From Podarcis raffonei (Eukaryota; Chordata; Lepidosauria; Squamata; Lacertidae): a DNA stretch of 64,000 nucleotides. Both the position numbers and the translations under genes were made by a program. Under the pieces are notes generated by a model, which saw only the letters and a list, made by a program, of their open reading frames with translations, searched no databases and was not told the DNA's origin. Positions 22,986 through 33,759 of this stretch are shown here, piece by piece. Location: assembly GCF_027172205.1 (NCBI RefSeq), contig NC_070604.1, positions 103,933,851-103,997,850 on the forward strand, in the 5' to 3' direction. Numbering within the stretch: the first letter of the stretch is position 1; every line of letters starts with the position of its first letter.

Positions 22986-23099
22986 TCATTCGTTATTTTT
23001 AAATAGCAGAGTTCCTAGTTGAAGCAGGATGCCCTCTGAGCGAAAGGACATGTCTTTTAGGAATTGTTGTTAAAACTGTGGTTAATGGTCCAGGAAGGA

Positions 23100-23104
23100 A
23101 TGTC

Positions 23105-23134
<30 letters not shown>
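23100..23134 (+). repeat. (TGTC)n microsatellite
   Basis: Seven or so TGTC units followed by CTCGCTCTCACACACACC. Confidence 0.9.
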
Positions 23135-23138
<4 letters not shown>

Positions 23139-24507
23139 GCTCTCACACACACCCCTTGTGGATTACTTGGATCGAGCCGAACCTTGTTCGAATCTGAAAA
23201 CCTCAGCAGCTAGAAACGGGAACCCGAGTAGATCGGGTTGGGGGTTGGGTTGAAAACAGCAGCTGCTGGCCTCTGCCGGAAGGAGACGTCAGGACCTGTT
23301 CTGAGGACTGCTCTAAGGATCTCTCTACTCCAGCACCTTGGGGAAAATCTGAGTCCGCAAAACGAGGCCAGGGGAAGAAAAGCTTTGGACATATCTTTAC
23401 ACTTAAGCCTGACAGAGCTCTCCCCCTTTGGTGAAGTTCAGAACTTTGGTGTAAGCCTAAGAGTCAGTCAACTCATCCTAGCATAGACTGGCTGGGAGCA
23501 GAAACGAATTGGTGACTGGAGATGTACGCCGCTGGTTTTGGAGGGGCCTGCAGAAAATGTCCTCCCAAAAGGGAGGAAATCTGCATGGATAGATGATGGA
23601 AAGATCGTTCCTTAGGGGCTTTCTTCTGGTTCTGGGCTTTCAACAGAAGCAAGTCTAAAATCCTCATATTTCTGTTGCAACTGAAGTTGTTGACAGGGAA
23701 CTAGATCCCGAAGCAAGATTCTAGATGACTTAGGCTCCAAGTCGTAAACTAGGGAGGGAGTGCCTTGAGCTCATTGGGCCTCATGTTACTTTTGAGTAAA
23801 CACCCTCAGGACCATTCTGTTAAGCTGCAACCAAAGATCCATTAAGTTGGATCGAGAAGTGAAAAGGCCTCACTCCCTTCCAATCGCAGCTAACAGTAGG
23901 TCTCCAGTGGTGTGCTTTTGAGGGTCGGCAGCGACACTTCCCAGTACCCCGAATGCAGCACAGCTATGTTTACTCGAGTTCACTGGACTTCCATTTGTAC
24001 ACTCGCCATCCTCTGTCAGTCTGGGTTTCGCTTTGGAAACAGGGCTTCCATTTCCAGCTATCACTCTTACCGCGCGTGTTCTGGGGCAGATTCGGCGCTG
24101 CATTGCTTACACTAGCCAAGGTGTGAACAGGGAGCCAGCGGAGGGCAGCTTTCCCCTTATTAAGTCGTCTCGATAAGAAAAGTATGGTCTCGTGTGGAGC
24201 GGAAGTTGGTCCCAGAACTGCTCTGGTGAAAGACTTTCAGTGCAGGAAATACAGGAAAAGTTTGGCACGCTCTAAAAGCCCAATTGAAACCAATGGGATT
24301 TGAAACGCGCTAGAGACCCTCTGACTCCAGTTGGATATAAGTGGCACGCAGCTTTCCTCTACGTCTACTTTAATGTATGGTCGTATCCGCCTTTCTGCCG
24401 CCCAGGCGGCCTACATTAAGTATCCAAGCTGTGTTCCATATCCAGAACTTAGACCAGCTGCTCGGCTTCCATCAGGTACCTTCCGACCACGCCCAGCAGC
24501 CCCGACA

Positions 24508-24590
24508 TCATAGAAGCGAAGAGTTGGGAAGGGACGCCGAGAGTCATCTAGTCCAACCCCCTGCAATGCAGGGATCTCAACTAAAGCATC
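24508..24590 (-). mobile_element. CR1-like 3' tail fragment
   Basis: TCATCTAGTCCAACCCCCTG and CAATGCAGGGATCTCAACTA match the complement of the CR1 3' tail also seen at 11984-12133. Only the tail is present. Confidence 0.55.
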
Positions 24591-24730
24591 CATGACAGAT
24601 GGTCTGCAGCCTTAACTGGAGACAAACCCTATTGACACCAGTCAGCTTTACCTCCAAAGAAATGGGCATAGGATCACGCCTGAATATGTCTGTGTATTTG
24701 TTGGCAGAACTGAGGTTGTTATGAACAATG

Positions 24731-24907
24731 GGAACATACGGAACTGCCTTATACAGAGTCAGGCTGTTGGTCCATCTAGCTCAGTGTTGTCTTCACGGAC
24801 TGGCAGAGGCTGCCCAGGGTTTCAGACAGGGTCTCTCTCAGCCCCACCTAGAGGCGCCAGGGAGCCCTTCCGTATGCAGAGCAGACGCTCTGCCAGTGAC
24901 CTACGAT
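24731..24907 (-). mobile_element. tRNA-derived SINE (family of 246-430)
   Basis: GGAACATACGGAACTGCCTT, GGTCCATCTAGCTCAGTGTT, GGTTTCAGACAGGGTCTCTC and GCAGAGCAGACGCTCTGCCA appear in that order. The head lies at the right end, so the orientation is minus. Confidence 0.7.
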
Positions 24908-27900
24908 CCTTCCTGGTTGGGATTCTAGGTTGCATTTAAACATCCCTTGCAAACTTTATGCGGTTGTTTTAGAAAAGGGAAATTAAGATATTTGCACGCC
25001 CCCCACCCCCGGTCGCCGCCAAAAAAAAGGGGGGAAATCATGTATCGCAGAAGCCAGAACCATCAAGTCCTTTGAGTCGTTCCATCGATCTGCTTACCTC
25101 TTTAACAAAATATATTATTCACAACTCTGAAACGCGCTTTGAAGTTTTGTGCATCCGCTACCTGCTTGGAGATGGATATACAATTACATTCTCGTATCTC
25201 CTACCTTTTGTGCCGGTCCGGGAGTCAGGCCGGAACCTGGATTCTAATCCTTGCTGAATTACGACCAGCGCTGGAGGTCCTTGGAACGATTATTTTCTGT
25301 GAACCTAGCCTACCTCACGGGGTTGTTGTGAGGATAAGCCAAAGGGAGAGCAAGTATGCAAATATTGATCCTGGTCCTCGGTGGAAAGACGGGACAGGAA
25401 TATGAGAGGCAAGACTGTAAAGGCTGTAAGAAAACCTATATAATTCATTAGAATGCAGAGTCCTTGTAGCTCTCAAGAGGCACAAAAAAGGAGCGATTCT
25501 ACTAAATACCAACGGGGGGGAAAGGTGCAGCTAAAACTTTAGTAACAGCCCAGACACAATATTACTTAGTCAAGAGTAATGGTGCTTGTTGCTAATGGTG
25601 AGACTGCAAGCACCACAAACAGTGCCATTGCCACTCACCTAGTTGCACGATGTTTATTTACAGTCAGTCAACAAGCGCTGTTGTTGAACTAATATCACCG
25701 GCGCAGCTGACTGTCCGTAGTGCAACTGGCACCTGTGATCAGCATTGCTCGACCCTAACTTAGCGTGTTCGCTTGGAAAGAGGCTCCGTCGAGTCCCAGT
25801 GGGGCTTTCAAGCGAGTCTACACAAGGCTACTGCTGGGGTCCTAGGCGCGCTTGAGAATGAATAGGGATTTATCCTCAAGTGAAAAGAATGCAGTTTGGG
25901 AATATGAGAGGGACAATAACCAAGGCGAGTTCGTCGACTCCCCGCACCTTTTAGACAAATTAAGGACGGGGAAGTTTTAAAAACATTCCCCCTAAAGGGC
26001 ATCGTGCACGCAGACAGACACCCACCCCCCACTCCCATGGCATTTGAAAATATAAAAAGTACGATCCCATTTTTGAAAAGCAGTTTCTCTGGAAAGGTAT
26101 TGTGTAGGAGGAGCGCTGGAAATGGATGCTCCAGGTGATAAAGAATCGGCTGTAGCTCCCCCCCACCCCGCCTCCCCACAGGAAGAGGACAGCCTCTGGG
26201 GGCTGATCCCAGAGCCATCCTTTAACCTCCCGTCCCATTTTGGTCGTGCCACTCCAGCGATGGATCGCCCCGATGCGGGGCGACCACGCCGCTTGCACCA
26301 GGAACAGCACTAGCGCCAGTCTCTTTGAAAGCCAATGGGATTGTTCCCGAGAAGGCGGCCAGCTGGGGAATGTGGTTGATCATCTCCGCATGTATCTACA
26401 GCACTTGGGTGGGCAAGTCTTGCCAGTGTGATTTCCCCACCCCCACCCCCCTGCCGGATCTGCCCCTCCCTCAAACGCAAAACCTTGGATCAGTGTTTGG
26501 GTCCTGAGTTCAAGTGAAGAGTCAGACGCTGTGTGTGTGTGGTTGAGGACCAGCGACTTGGTGCCTCATTCTGTGGGCCTTTGTATTTTAATTTAGGAGA
26601 ATATCAAAGCCTCCTTTGCCTCGCGGTGGGCCCTGTTTCTCCAGGGAGGGATGCTGCGAGGGCGGGACTGGAGATGAGGTGGGGGGGAGAGATTTCAGAT
26701 AATGTAGCGGCTAACTCGATTATGCTAACAAACTTGGCTTGAAAGCAAATACTGTGCTAGGCAGGGATGCTATGGAGGTTGGGCGGGGGGCTGCAAGTGT
26801 AATCAGATTCTTCAGGCAAGGAGGGCTGCAATCTGTGGCAGGATGAGACGAGTCCCTCCAGCCTTCGGAGTGCATTTATTCAGATGTTGTGTTTTCTTTG
26901 CTTTTGTTTTTTAAAAACGCTTCCTTTCTCCTTCTACCTTTCCCGGTCCTCCTTGGACTCTTTGGCGCGTCACCGACGTGTTTAAGGACCCGATCTCGAT
27001 TCTGGGAGTTGTAGGTCCCCACTGCAACTTCTACATCCAGCTAGGCATATGGAGTGGGATTGTGCTCTCACGCACGCCTGGTCCCCAAGCGCCCTAACGC
27101 GGGAATAAAGCCTCGCTGGGCTCAGGAGGGTTTACTTCCGCGTAAACCTGCGTGCGCTTTTGCTGCAGAAAATCCCAGAGATGTCAAGGGTGTCAGTGTT
27201 GTCTGGCTCCTCAACACATGTGGTCTCAGGTGGGCTTTTTGGGGTTGCAGACCGAGGGAGGATGACTATAAGTTGAAAGAAAGGCTAAGATTCTGTTCCT
27301 TTCCAGCAAGCGCTAAGCAACTCAATAGAACTTCCTTCCGAGTTTTTTCTTAATGGCTAGAATCAGGTCCTTCACTTGTAAGGTTTCGTTGTCTCCTTCC
27401 GAAAACGGAATCCACACGATCCAGTTAAACCGAAGCGCTTCGACTCCTTTCATTTATGTATCTCAAGCCTAAATAGTTTTTCTCTGCTCTCCACACGATT
27501 TTAGGGGCGCAATCCAATAGCGAAGTCACTCCCGAAGGGGCATGAGAAATAGTCTGTCCGTTAGTTTCTAGAGAACCACCAGCACAGACCATCAGATTTC
27601 GGGCTGCGATCCTACACGAATCGCCTTTGGGTGCAATCCTATACAAGCATTCCTGGGAACGAGCCTCGCTGAGCGCAAAGGGAGCTTACGTCCGAGTAAA
27701 CATTCATGGGGTTATGGTGTTTGACTTGGCGATCACTTTGCAACGAAATCCGAGAAACGCCCTACAGAACAGAGGATAAATGCCGGATAAATTCGGGCAC
27801 ATTTCACCTCCGTGGGTTTTAGTGGGAAAACTGAGCAGGCGCTTAAAAGTGACTTTCTTTGCAGAGGTGCTGGAACGACTTCAGTAACAGTAGAAACTCT

Positions 27901-28174
27901 CATGTAGTAGATACAACCACGAGTGATCGTTAGAGGTGCAAACTTAACCCCACTTAGGACTTACTTCTGAGTAGACATAGTTAGGCTGTTAGAACCTTTC
28001 TGTTTGTGTTTTGCGACTGTATATTTATTAATTTTATAAGGCTATCCGTCATTTGATTGGTGGTGCTGTCCCGTTCGGTCAAGAACTCTGGTCAAATCCA
28101 ACTTCTTATTTGATTTGATGCTTCAAGGCTTCTAGGCACAATTCATCTGAGAGCGACCTCTAATTATTAGTTTA
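24908..28174. other. SIX2 upstream flank, no gene
   Basis: Mostly unrecognised, CpG-retaining sequence. 25300-25410 resembles the tail of an old SINE (CTACCTCACGGGGTTGTTGT). Dispersed palindromic motifs occur at 27090-27150, 27613-27712 and 27936-27992. Frames antisense at 25808-26310 have no recognisable domain. Confidence 0.4.
27613..27712. repeat. Dispersed palindromic motif copy
   Basis: GGTGCAATCCTATACAAGCA, GAGCGCAAAGGGAGCTTACG and CCGAGTAAACATTCATGGGG, diverged. Confidence 0.5.
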
Positions 28175-28182
28175 TTATTATT

Positions 28183-28317
28183 CATGGGCGTAGCTAAGGG
28201 GGGCAGGGAGGGGCAGCTGCTCCCCAATCAATAAAGATCAATAAAAATACATAACTGAGGTTCTGCCCCCCTAACAAAAGGCCTGTCCCCCCAGCAAAAA
28301 TCCTGGCTACGCCCATG
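28183..28317. mobile_element. 135-bp hAT MITE
   Basis: Termini CATGGGCGTAGC and GCTACGCCCATG are exact complements. Flanks TTATTATT (28175-28182) and TGATTATT (28318-28325) match at 7 of 8, consistent with hAT. Confidence 0.82.
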
Positions 28318-28325
28318 TGATTATT

Positions 28326-29215
28326 TATTAAATTTGTATACCATCCTATAACCGCAGGTCTCAGGACGGTTCACAGTGGGGCTAACTTCCGAGTAAACAT
28401 GTTTGGGGGGAGGAAGATCTTTAAATAATAAAAAAATCAGTGGGGGCAAAGACGTCTGTCCCCACCAAAGTTGATGGTGTACAGACTTTAACCCTAACTT
28501 GAGTTCATCAGGATCAATAGCGCAATCCTCACGTTTACTCAGAAGTCAGCCCCACCGTGTTCACTTACAGGTAAGCGCGCTTGGAACTGCAGCGCCCACC
28601 AAGGATACGTGCAAGTACATCTACTTGGCGGTAAATTAAATCGGGGCGGAGGTTCTTAAGCACTCAATGGAACTCGTGGGATCCCGACTGTTTAGGATTC
28701 GCGCGTAGTTTGGTCTCCAAGCGTTCCCGTCTGAAGTGGATTGGCGATAGGGCTATAGTTCTTAGGGTGAAGTGGGTGTGGGGATCGGGATCTCCAGCAG
28801 AGGGTCCTTCAGCGGGAGACAGGCGGCTGGCGGGGGGAGCACCAGGGAAGGGACGGCGCGAGGAGAAAGCGCGGCTCCCTCTCCTGAAACAAGACTCCCG
28901 TGCGTCGGGCGCTGTGGGTCCTCTATTATTTGCCGAGGCAGAGTCAACCTCCCCTGCCTCCCGCTCTCCCTCCCTTTCTCCGCCAGCAACCCGATAGCCT
29001 CCAGGTTAATGGGGCCACCCTTGATTGCCTTTGTAGTGTCCCCTTGAAAACCTAGATGGAAACATGGGAGCGCCAGGGGGGTCCTGGTTATATTAGAGGA
29101 GTTCTCTTCCAGGAGAGGTGCAGCGCAGCGAGTTAATTGGGAAAGAAACGGGGGGGGGGAGGAAGACCCAGAAAGCGGCGGCGCGGGTGGGGGGGGGAGA
29201 GGGATGAGCAGCAAT
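28326..29215. other. Upstream flank with CpG- and purine-rich patch
   Basis: A dispersed-motif copy lies at 28513-28597. 28780-29210 is CpG- and G-rich with G-runs (29149-29158, 29189-29197), perhaps a small CpG island. Frames here lack family features. Confidence 0.4.
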
Positions 29216-29570
29216 ATCCGTCTGGTTTCATTGATTAAACAAATCCTGCCTTATTTGTGCGTGGAGAAATAACGTTTCCATGAGACGAGGCACTTGACAA
29301 GTTATGTAACCTAAAATCAGACAAAATAATTTGTCTCTGATGTGGGCAGCAGAATAGGGTTTGGGGGGGGCGTTATATCCTATTTTTGTCAATAGCTTTC
29401 TAATATATAATTTTAACGCTGCCCTGACCCTTCCCAGTGAGCGTCAGTAGTGTATATACACACAAATACTGGTTTACTTTCCATACTAGGCATTGGATTG
29501 CAATTTAATAATCCGCTCCTATCTTAAATTAAGCACAATTTGTCTTATTCATTTCAAATTAGCATGCTTT
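29216..29570. promoter_or_regulatory. Candidate conserved element about 11 kb upstream of SIX2
   Basis: Repeat-free with clustered cores: GGTTTCATTGATTAAACAAA, TATTTGTGCGTGGAGAAAT, CACTTGACAAGTTATGTAAC, ACAAAATAATTTGTC (a palindromic homeodomain-like site) and TTCAAATTAGCATGC. It has several HOX/PBX-like sites. Conservation not tested. Confidence 0.4.
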
Positions 29571-30651
29571 TCGCTACTTACTTGGGAGTAAGCCCAGCTC
29601 CATGGTACTCCATGGGGTTTGCTCCCGAGTGTACGTGGAGAGGTTTCGCAGCCAGCTGCAAATCTCACTGAAATACTCTGAGTTTTAAAGTGTGCTTAAC
29701 TTTGGATGGATCGTGTCTTATCTGTGTGTATTAGTATGTGCATATATTTTTTTAGCTTGAATAAAGTGTGTGTGTGGGGGGAGATCCTCTTAATATTCCT
29801 GTCTTCATTAAGGTGATAGTTCTTTTTTAAAGTCAGGGAAACAGTCACAGAATTGTAGGGCTGAAAAGAACCCCCGGGGGTGGGGTCACCTAGTCCAGTT
29901 AAACCGAATTAATTGTATCAAGCGATTCTTCCCATTTCGTAGGGAAATGCTGGGCTTTGTATTAAATAGTCGCTGACATTCCTGCTTTGGGGTGTGTGTA
30001 TTGGAATCCAGATCACTTCGATGTAATTAGCGCTACAGTTCTACACACCCTTTGCTTGGGGACTATGAATGAATTTGAGTAAAGGGGGCAGGATGAGGTC
30101 GCGCGTGCCACAGGATGCGAGACATCTTCACCTTTGCCTACCTGATTCAGAATCGACCAGGTAGCACGAACCATTTGAACTGGAAGAGATTTTGAAGAGG
30201 GAGGAAGAGAGAGCCGTGGGACTGCAGATCTCTAAAGCTGGATATCTTCGGTTTTAAATACCTAATTAAACTGGCGCCTCGGCAGAATTAAAGAATACAT
30301 TCGGAATAAATGAACGCGGGCCTTGACCGAGGTGGTCTCGGCAGAAGAATCCCTTTCCCCCCACCACTAGGGCTACTTCAGAGGAAGCAGGAGGAGACTC
30401 ATAGCCAAAAGAGGAGCCTGATAAAATTCTGCCTCTCTCAGACTGATTCACTACCCAGCGATGTAAACGTTTTAAACCGGTTTTCTCCTCCCCCTCCCCT
30501 CCCCTGCCATACTGCATTTGGAAAGTGGTGAATCATCGTCGGCAGAAACATGTTCGGAATCCGATCCTATGCATATCCGAACCTGATGATCCTTATGTTG
30601 GCGTTTGGAGTTAAAGCACATCAGTAGAAGTTGAATTTAATGCTGAATGCC
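29571..30651. other. Upstream flank, no gene
   Basis: 29571-29652 is a dispersed-motif copy (CTTACTTGGGAGTAAGCCCA, GTTTGCTCCCGAGTGTACGT). 29845-29900 is a CR1-like tail (GAATTGTAGGGCTGAAAAGA). The rest is unrecognised. Confidence 0.4.
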
Positions 30652-31036
30652 TGTTGGAGCAGCGTACTTGACCCTGGATATAATGACGCAGAGACTCTGA
30701 ATTTAGGCAAATAAGAAAGCTACGTTTATTACAGGAAATACAACTGGATAGGGAAGATCTTAGTGCATCTCCACCTTAGTTAAATAGAACTGAGACTTGC
30801 TTGCTTCTGCATCTCAGCATGTATCCTCTCACGAGTTGAGGACAAAGAAGAAAGAAGCAGGAAATGAGGTCAGCGACCCTAAGAGTATCATTCTAGCACC
30901 TGAGGGAAGGCCAATACAGGTTAGGTTAAAAAAGGGACAGTCTAGGAAACTTGGAGGTTCCTCTCTCTATCTACTCTTCCCATGAAGGCTCATCTCCTTC
31001 TAATGCAAGCTGAGTTTCATCCCAACACTTACAACA
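30652..31036 (-). mobile_element. LTR-like fossil, 385 bp, minus orientation
   Basis: On the minus strand the segment starts TGTTG and ends CAACA, has a TATTTAACT box-like stretch followed by AATAAA about 110 bases later, and then a short U5-like end. This is the layout of a solo LTR of an LTR retrotransposon. No internal region adjoins it, and matching target duplications were not found. It is a relic of moderate age; family not assigned. Confidence 0.5.
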
Positions 31037-31950
31037 CTTTACTCCCAAATCAGTGACATAAGGAGTTCAGATTAGGGTTGCAATCCGGTTGAATTAAAAT
31101 AAATGGGAGTTAATCTTGGAGCAGGATTGCATCTATATTTGGAAGGAAGCCGGTCCACTGACACCCATGGTATATGCAATAAAAGATTTTTGTTTGTTTA
31201 AGGATAGAGGCTCTGGTCCATTATAAACTGAAAGAAACAAGTTTACTCAGAAAGGGGCATTTTTGTTGGGACACATTTGTAGTTTAAAGCGCAACCCTCT
31301 ATTCATTTACTCTCCTTGATTTGAATGCTATTTACTTCTGAGCAAGGAGGGAGGCGCTGTAAGGGTGCTTAGGGATACAGCCTATGAAAGTATCCTAAAA
31401 TCTAAGCTACAGTATTATCTTTTAACCAGCTCGCTCTCACTCTCACACACATCCCTACCTGAAACACTAAGCCTACAATTCTATATACACTTAAATACGG
31501 GAGTAAAGGATCCCACTGAAACTAGCAAATGTGGATAGGATCCCAAGCAGCCACGGTACTGGTCTGATTACTGATCTCGATCAACCACAGCAAAAGCAGC
31601 CCTCACACCCACGCGCTTCCAGACATACCCACAAATTACTTTGCTCCAGCTTAAACTCTTAAGAAACAGTTTGCAAGTTCGGAGCTTGAACATTTCCCCC
31701 TTCCAGAAAGTTTCTCTCTCTGTCCACCCCACCCTCCCAAACACTCCGGTTCTCTGCATTCTCAAAACCCTAGACAAGACAACAAGTACAAACAACAACA
31801 AGGGAGTAAAGAGAAACAGATGGTTGGAATAAGGAGCGAGAGCCGTTTGCCTTGGGGGATTGGCAGTAACCAACCGAGCTCAGGCAGGGCACGAAATCCT
31901 AAATTGGGCGGGTGGGGTGGGGGAAGAGAGAGAGATGGGGTGGGCTTTTT
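31037..31950. other. Upstream flank, no gene
   Basis: Dispersed-motif pieces lie at 31077-31132 (GGGTTGCAATCCGG...GCAGGATTGCATC) and 31300-31350. Otherwise unrecognised. Confidence 0.4.
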
Positions 31951-31959
31951 TGTGGGCTA

Positions 31960-32480
31960 AGTTTCCCCCTCCAGGCTTGATCGCCGCCGCCGCGATCAAT
32001 TTGAAAATACTTGTTGTGACCGTCGCCTTTTTCCTGGAGTACAGATGCAGGCCAAGCCGGTGGCAGCCAGAGCGCAGAGCGCAGAGCGGAGGGTCCCATT
32101 CCATCCTCCTCGTCCTCATCTTCTTCCTCCTCGTCTTGATGAATAGCGATCAGGTTTCCCCGAATGGCTGCCCGCTATTTTCACAGCCTCCCACCACCAC
32201 TAACCCGAGAGCCTGTTCCCCCGACCTCAGTTAATGCCACTGATTATTCCAAGATGGCGAGGGAGGCAGGAGGCGCGCTGGCTGGGCCCGCTGATTCAGA
32301 GCAGTTGCCTTATTACCAGCGACATCCTCCATGGCTCAGGCAGGCGAACCCGGGCGGGCGCGCGGGGGGAGGAAGAGGATAATCTTACAGCAGCACGACC
32401 CGGAGAAGGGGCAGCTTGAGTGACAGCTGGGAAAAGGCCATCTTGCCGGGAGCTCCCCAACCCAGATCGAAGGCTGAGGA
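31960..32480. promoter_or_regulatory. CpG-rich island with paired YY1-type motifs
   Basis: GC- and CpG-rich segment starting at GATCGCCGCCGCCGCGATC (a 19-bp near-palindrome at about 31980). It includes CCAAGATGGCGAGG (32249-32262) and, inverted, GGCCATCTTGCC (about 32437-32448), both YY1-type sites typical of housekeeping or divergent promoters. No open frame with an ATG and recognisable domain follows. It could be a noncoding-transcript promoter or an orphan CpG island. Confidence 0.4.
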
Positions 32481-32642
32481 CTGCGAGCCACGCTTACTTC
32501 GGAGTAAGGCCCATGTCAAACGAATTCAGAGGAGATGTGCATAAATCTCTGGATTGCAATGGGAAACAGGCGCATGTGCTCCGTGGCGATTGATAATCTT
32601 GTGTTTAATGAGTAGTAACAGTAAGCAACCCTATTGTGGTTG

Positions 32643-33240
32643 TTTGTTGTTGTTTTCTACCCCGCCCATCTGACTGGGTTGCCCCAGCCACTTTGGGCTG
32701 TTCACAGCATATATGAACACATAAAGGTAAAGGGACCCCTGACTATTAGGTCCAGTCGCGGCCGACTCTGGGGTTGCGGCGCTCATCTCGCTCTACTGGC
32801 CGAGGGAGCCGGCGTACAGCTTCTGGGTCAGGTGGCCAGCATGACAAAGCCGCTTCTGGCGAACCAGAGCAGCGCACGGAAACGCCGTTTACCTTCCCAC
32901 CGGAGTGGTACCTATTTATCTACTTGCACTTTGTGCTTTTTAACTGCTAGGTTGGAAGGAGCAGGGACCGAGCAACGGGAGCTCACCCCGTCGCGGGGAT
33001 TCGAACCCCCAACCTTCTGATCAGCAAGCCCTAGGCTCTGTGGTTTAACCCACAGCGCCACCGCGTCCTTATATGAAAACATATATACTATGTTTTCATG
33101 AAAACATAGTAAAGCATTAAACTTTAAAAAGCTTCCCTTAACAAGGCTGCCTTCAGATGTTTCCTAAATGTTATATAATTACTCCTCTCCTTAACATCTG
33201 TATGGAAGGGCATTCCACAGGGTGGACCCTCTGCCTGGTT
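32643..33240 (-). mobile_element. L2/CR1-type LINE 3' part, split by a Sauria SINE
   Basis: The left piece (complement of TATAAATAATA-type terminus, TACCCCGCCCATCTGACTGG) and right piece (GGCTGCCTTCAGATGTTTCC, GGAAGGGCATTCCACAGGGT) flank the SINE at 32722-33068. 5'-truncated. Confidence 0.55.
32722..33068 (-). mobile_element. Sauria SINE
   Basis: It reads reversed from AAAGGTAAAGGGACCCCTGA to TTTAACCCACAGCGCCACCG. Target duplication ATATGAACAC / ATATGAAAAC (9 of 10). Full length. Confidence 0.92.
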
Positions 33241-33298
33241 ATTAATTTTTATTATTTCTTACCAGCTCATCACTGTAAGCTCCCATAACAAGTTACAA

Positions 33299-33299
33299 A

Positions 33300-33363
<64 letters not shown>
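33299..33363 (+). repeat. (AC)n(AG)n microsatellite
   Basis: About nine AC units followed by more than 20 AG units. Confidence 0.95.
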
Positions 33364-33365
<2 letters not shown>

Positions 33366-33509
33366 CAGAATATAAATACAAGTAAATACAATTAAAGGGG
33401 TGTAACTGGAGTGTTCTTGATCAGGAATGGCATTCTTCAGGAGCTATCCTGGAAAACAACAACTCCTCTGTCTGTCTATTGAGATTCCAGAGGCAGCTTG
33501 CATAAAGTA

Positions 33510-33751
33510 CAGTGGTACCTCGGGTTAAGTACTTAATTCGTTCCGGAGGTCCGTTCTTAACCTGAAACTGTTCTTAACCTGAAGCACCACTTTAGCTAAT
33601 GGGGCCTCCTGCTGCTGCCGTGCCACCAGAGCACAATTTCTGTTCTCATCCTGAAGCAAAGTTCTTAACCGGAGGCAATATTTCTGGGTTAGTAGAGTCT
33701 GTAACCTGAAGCGTATGTAACCTGAAGCGTATGTAACCCGAGGTACCACTG
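33510..33751 (+). mobile_element. Mariner/pogo-type MITE, family A
   Basis: Ends CAGTGGTACCTCGGGTTA and (reverse) the same motif, flanked by TA on both sides (33508-33509 and 33752-33753). 242 bp. Matching copies lie at 39395, 49460, 53159 and, inverted, 56814. Confidence 0.88.
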
Positions 33752-33759
33752 TATAGCAT

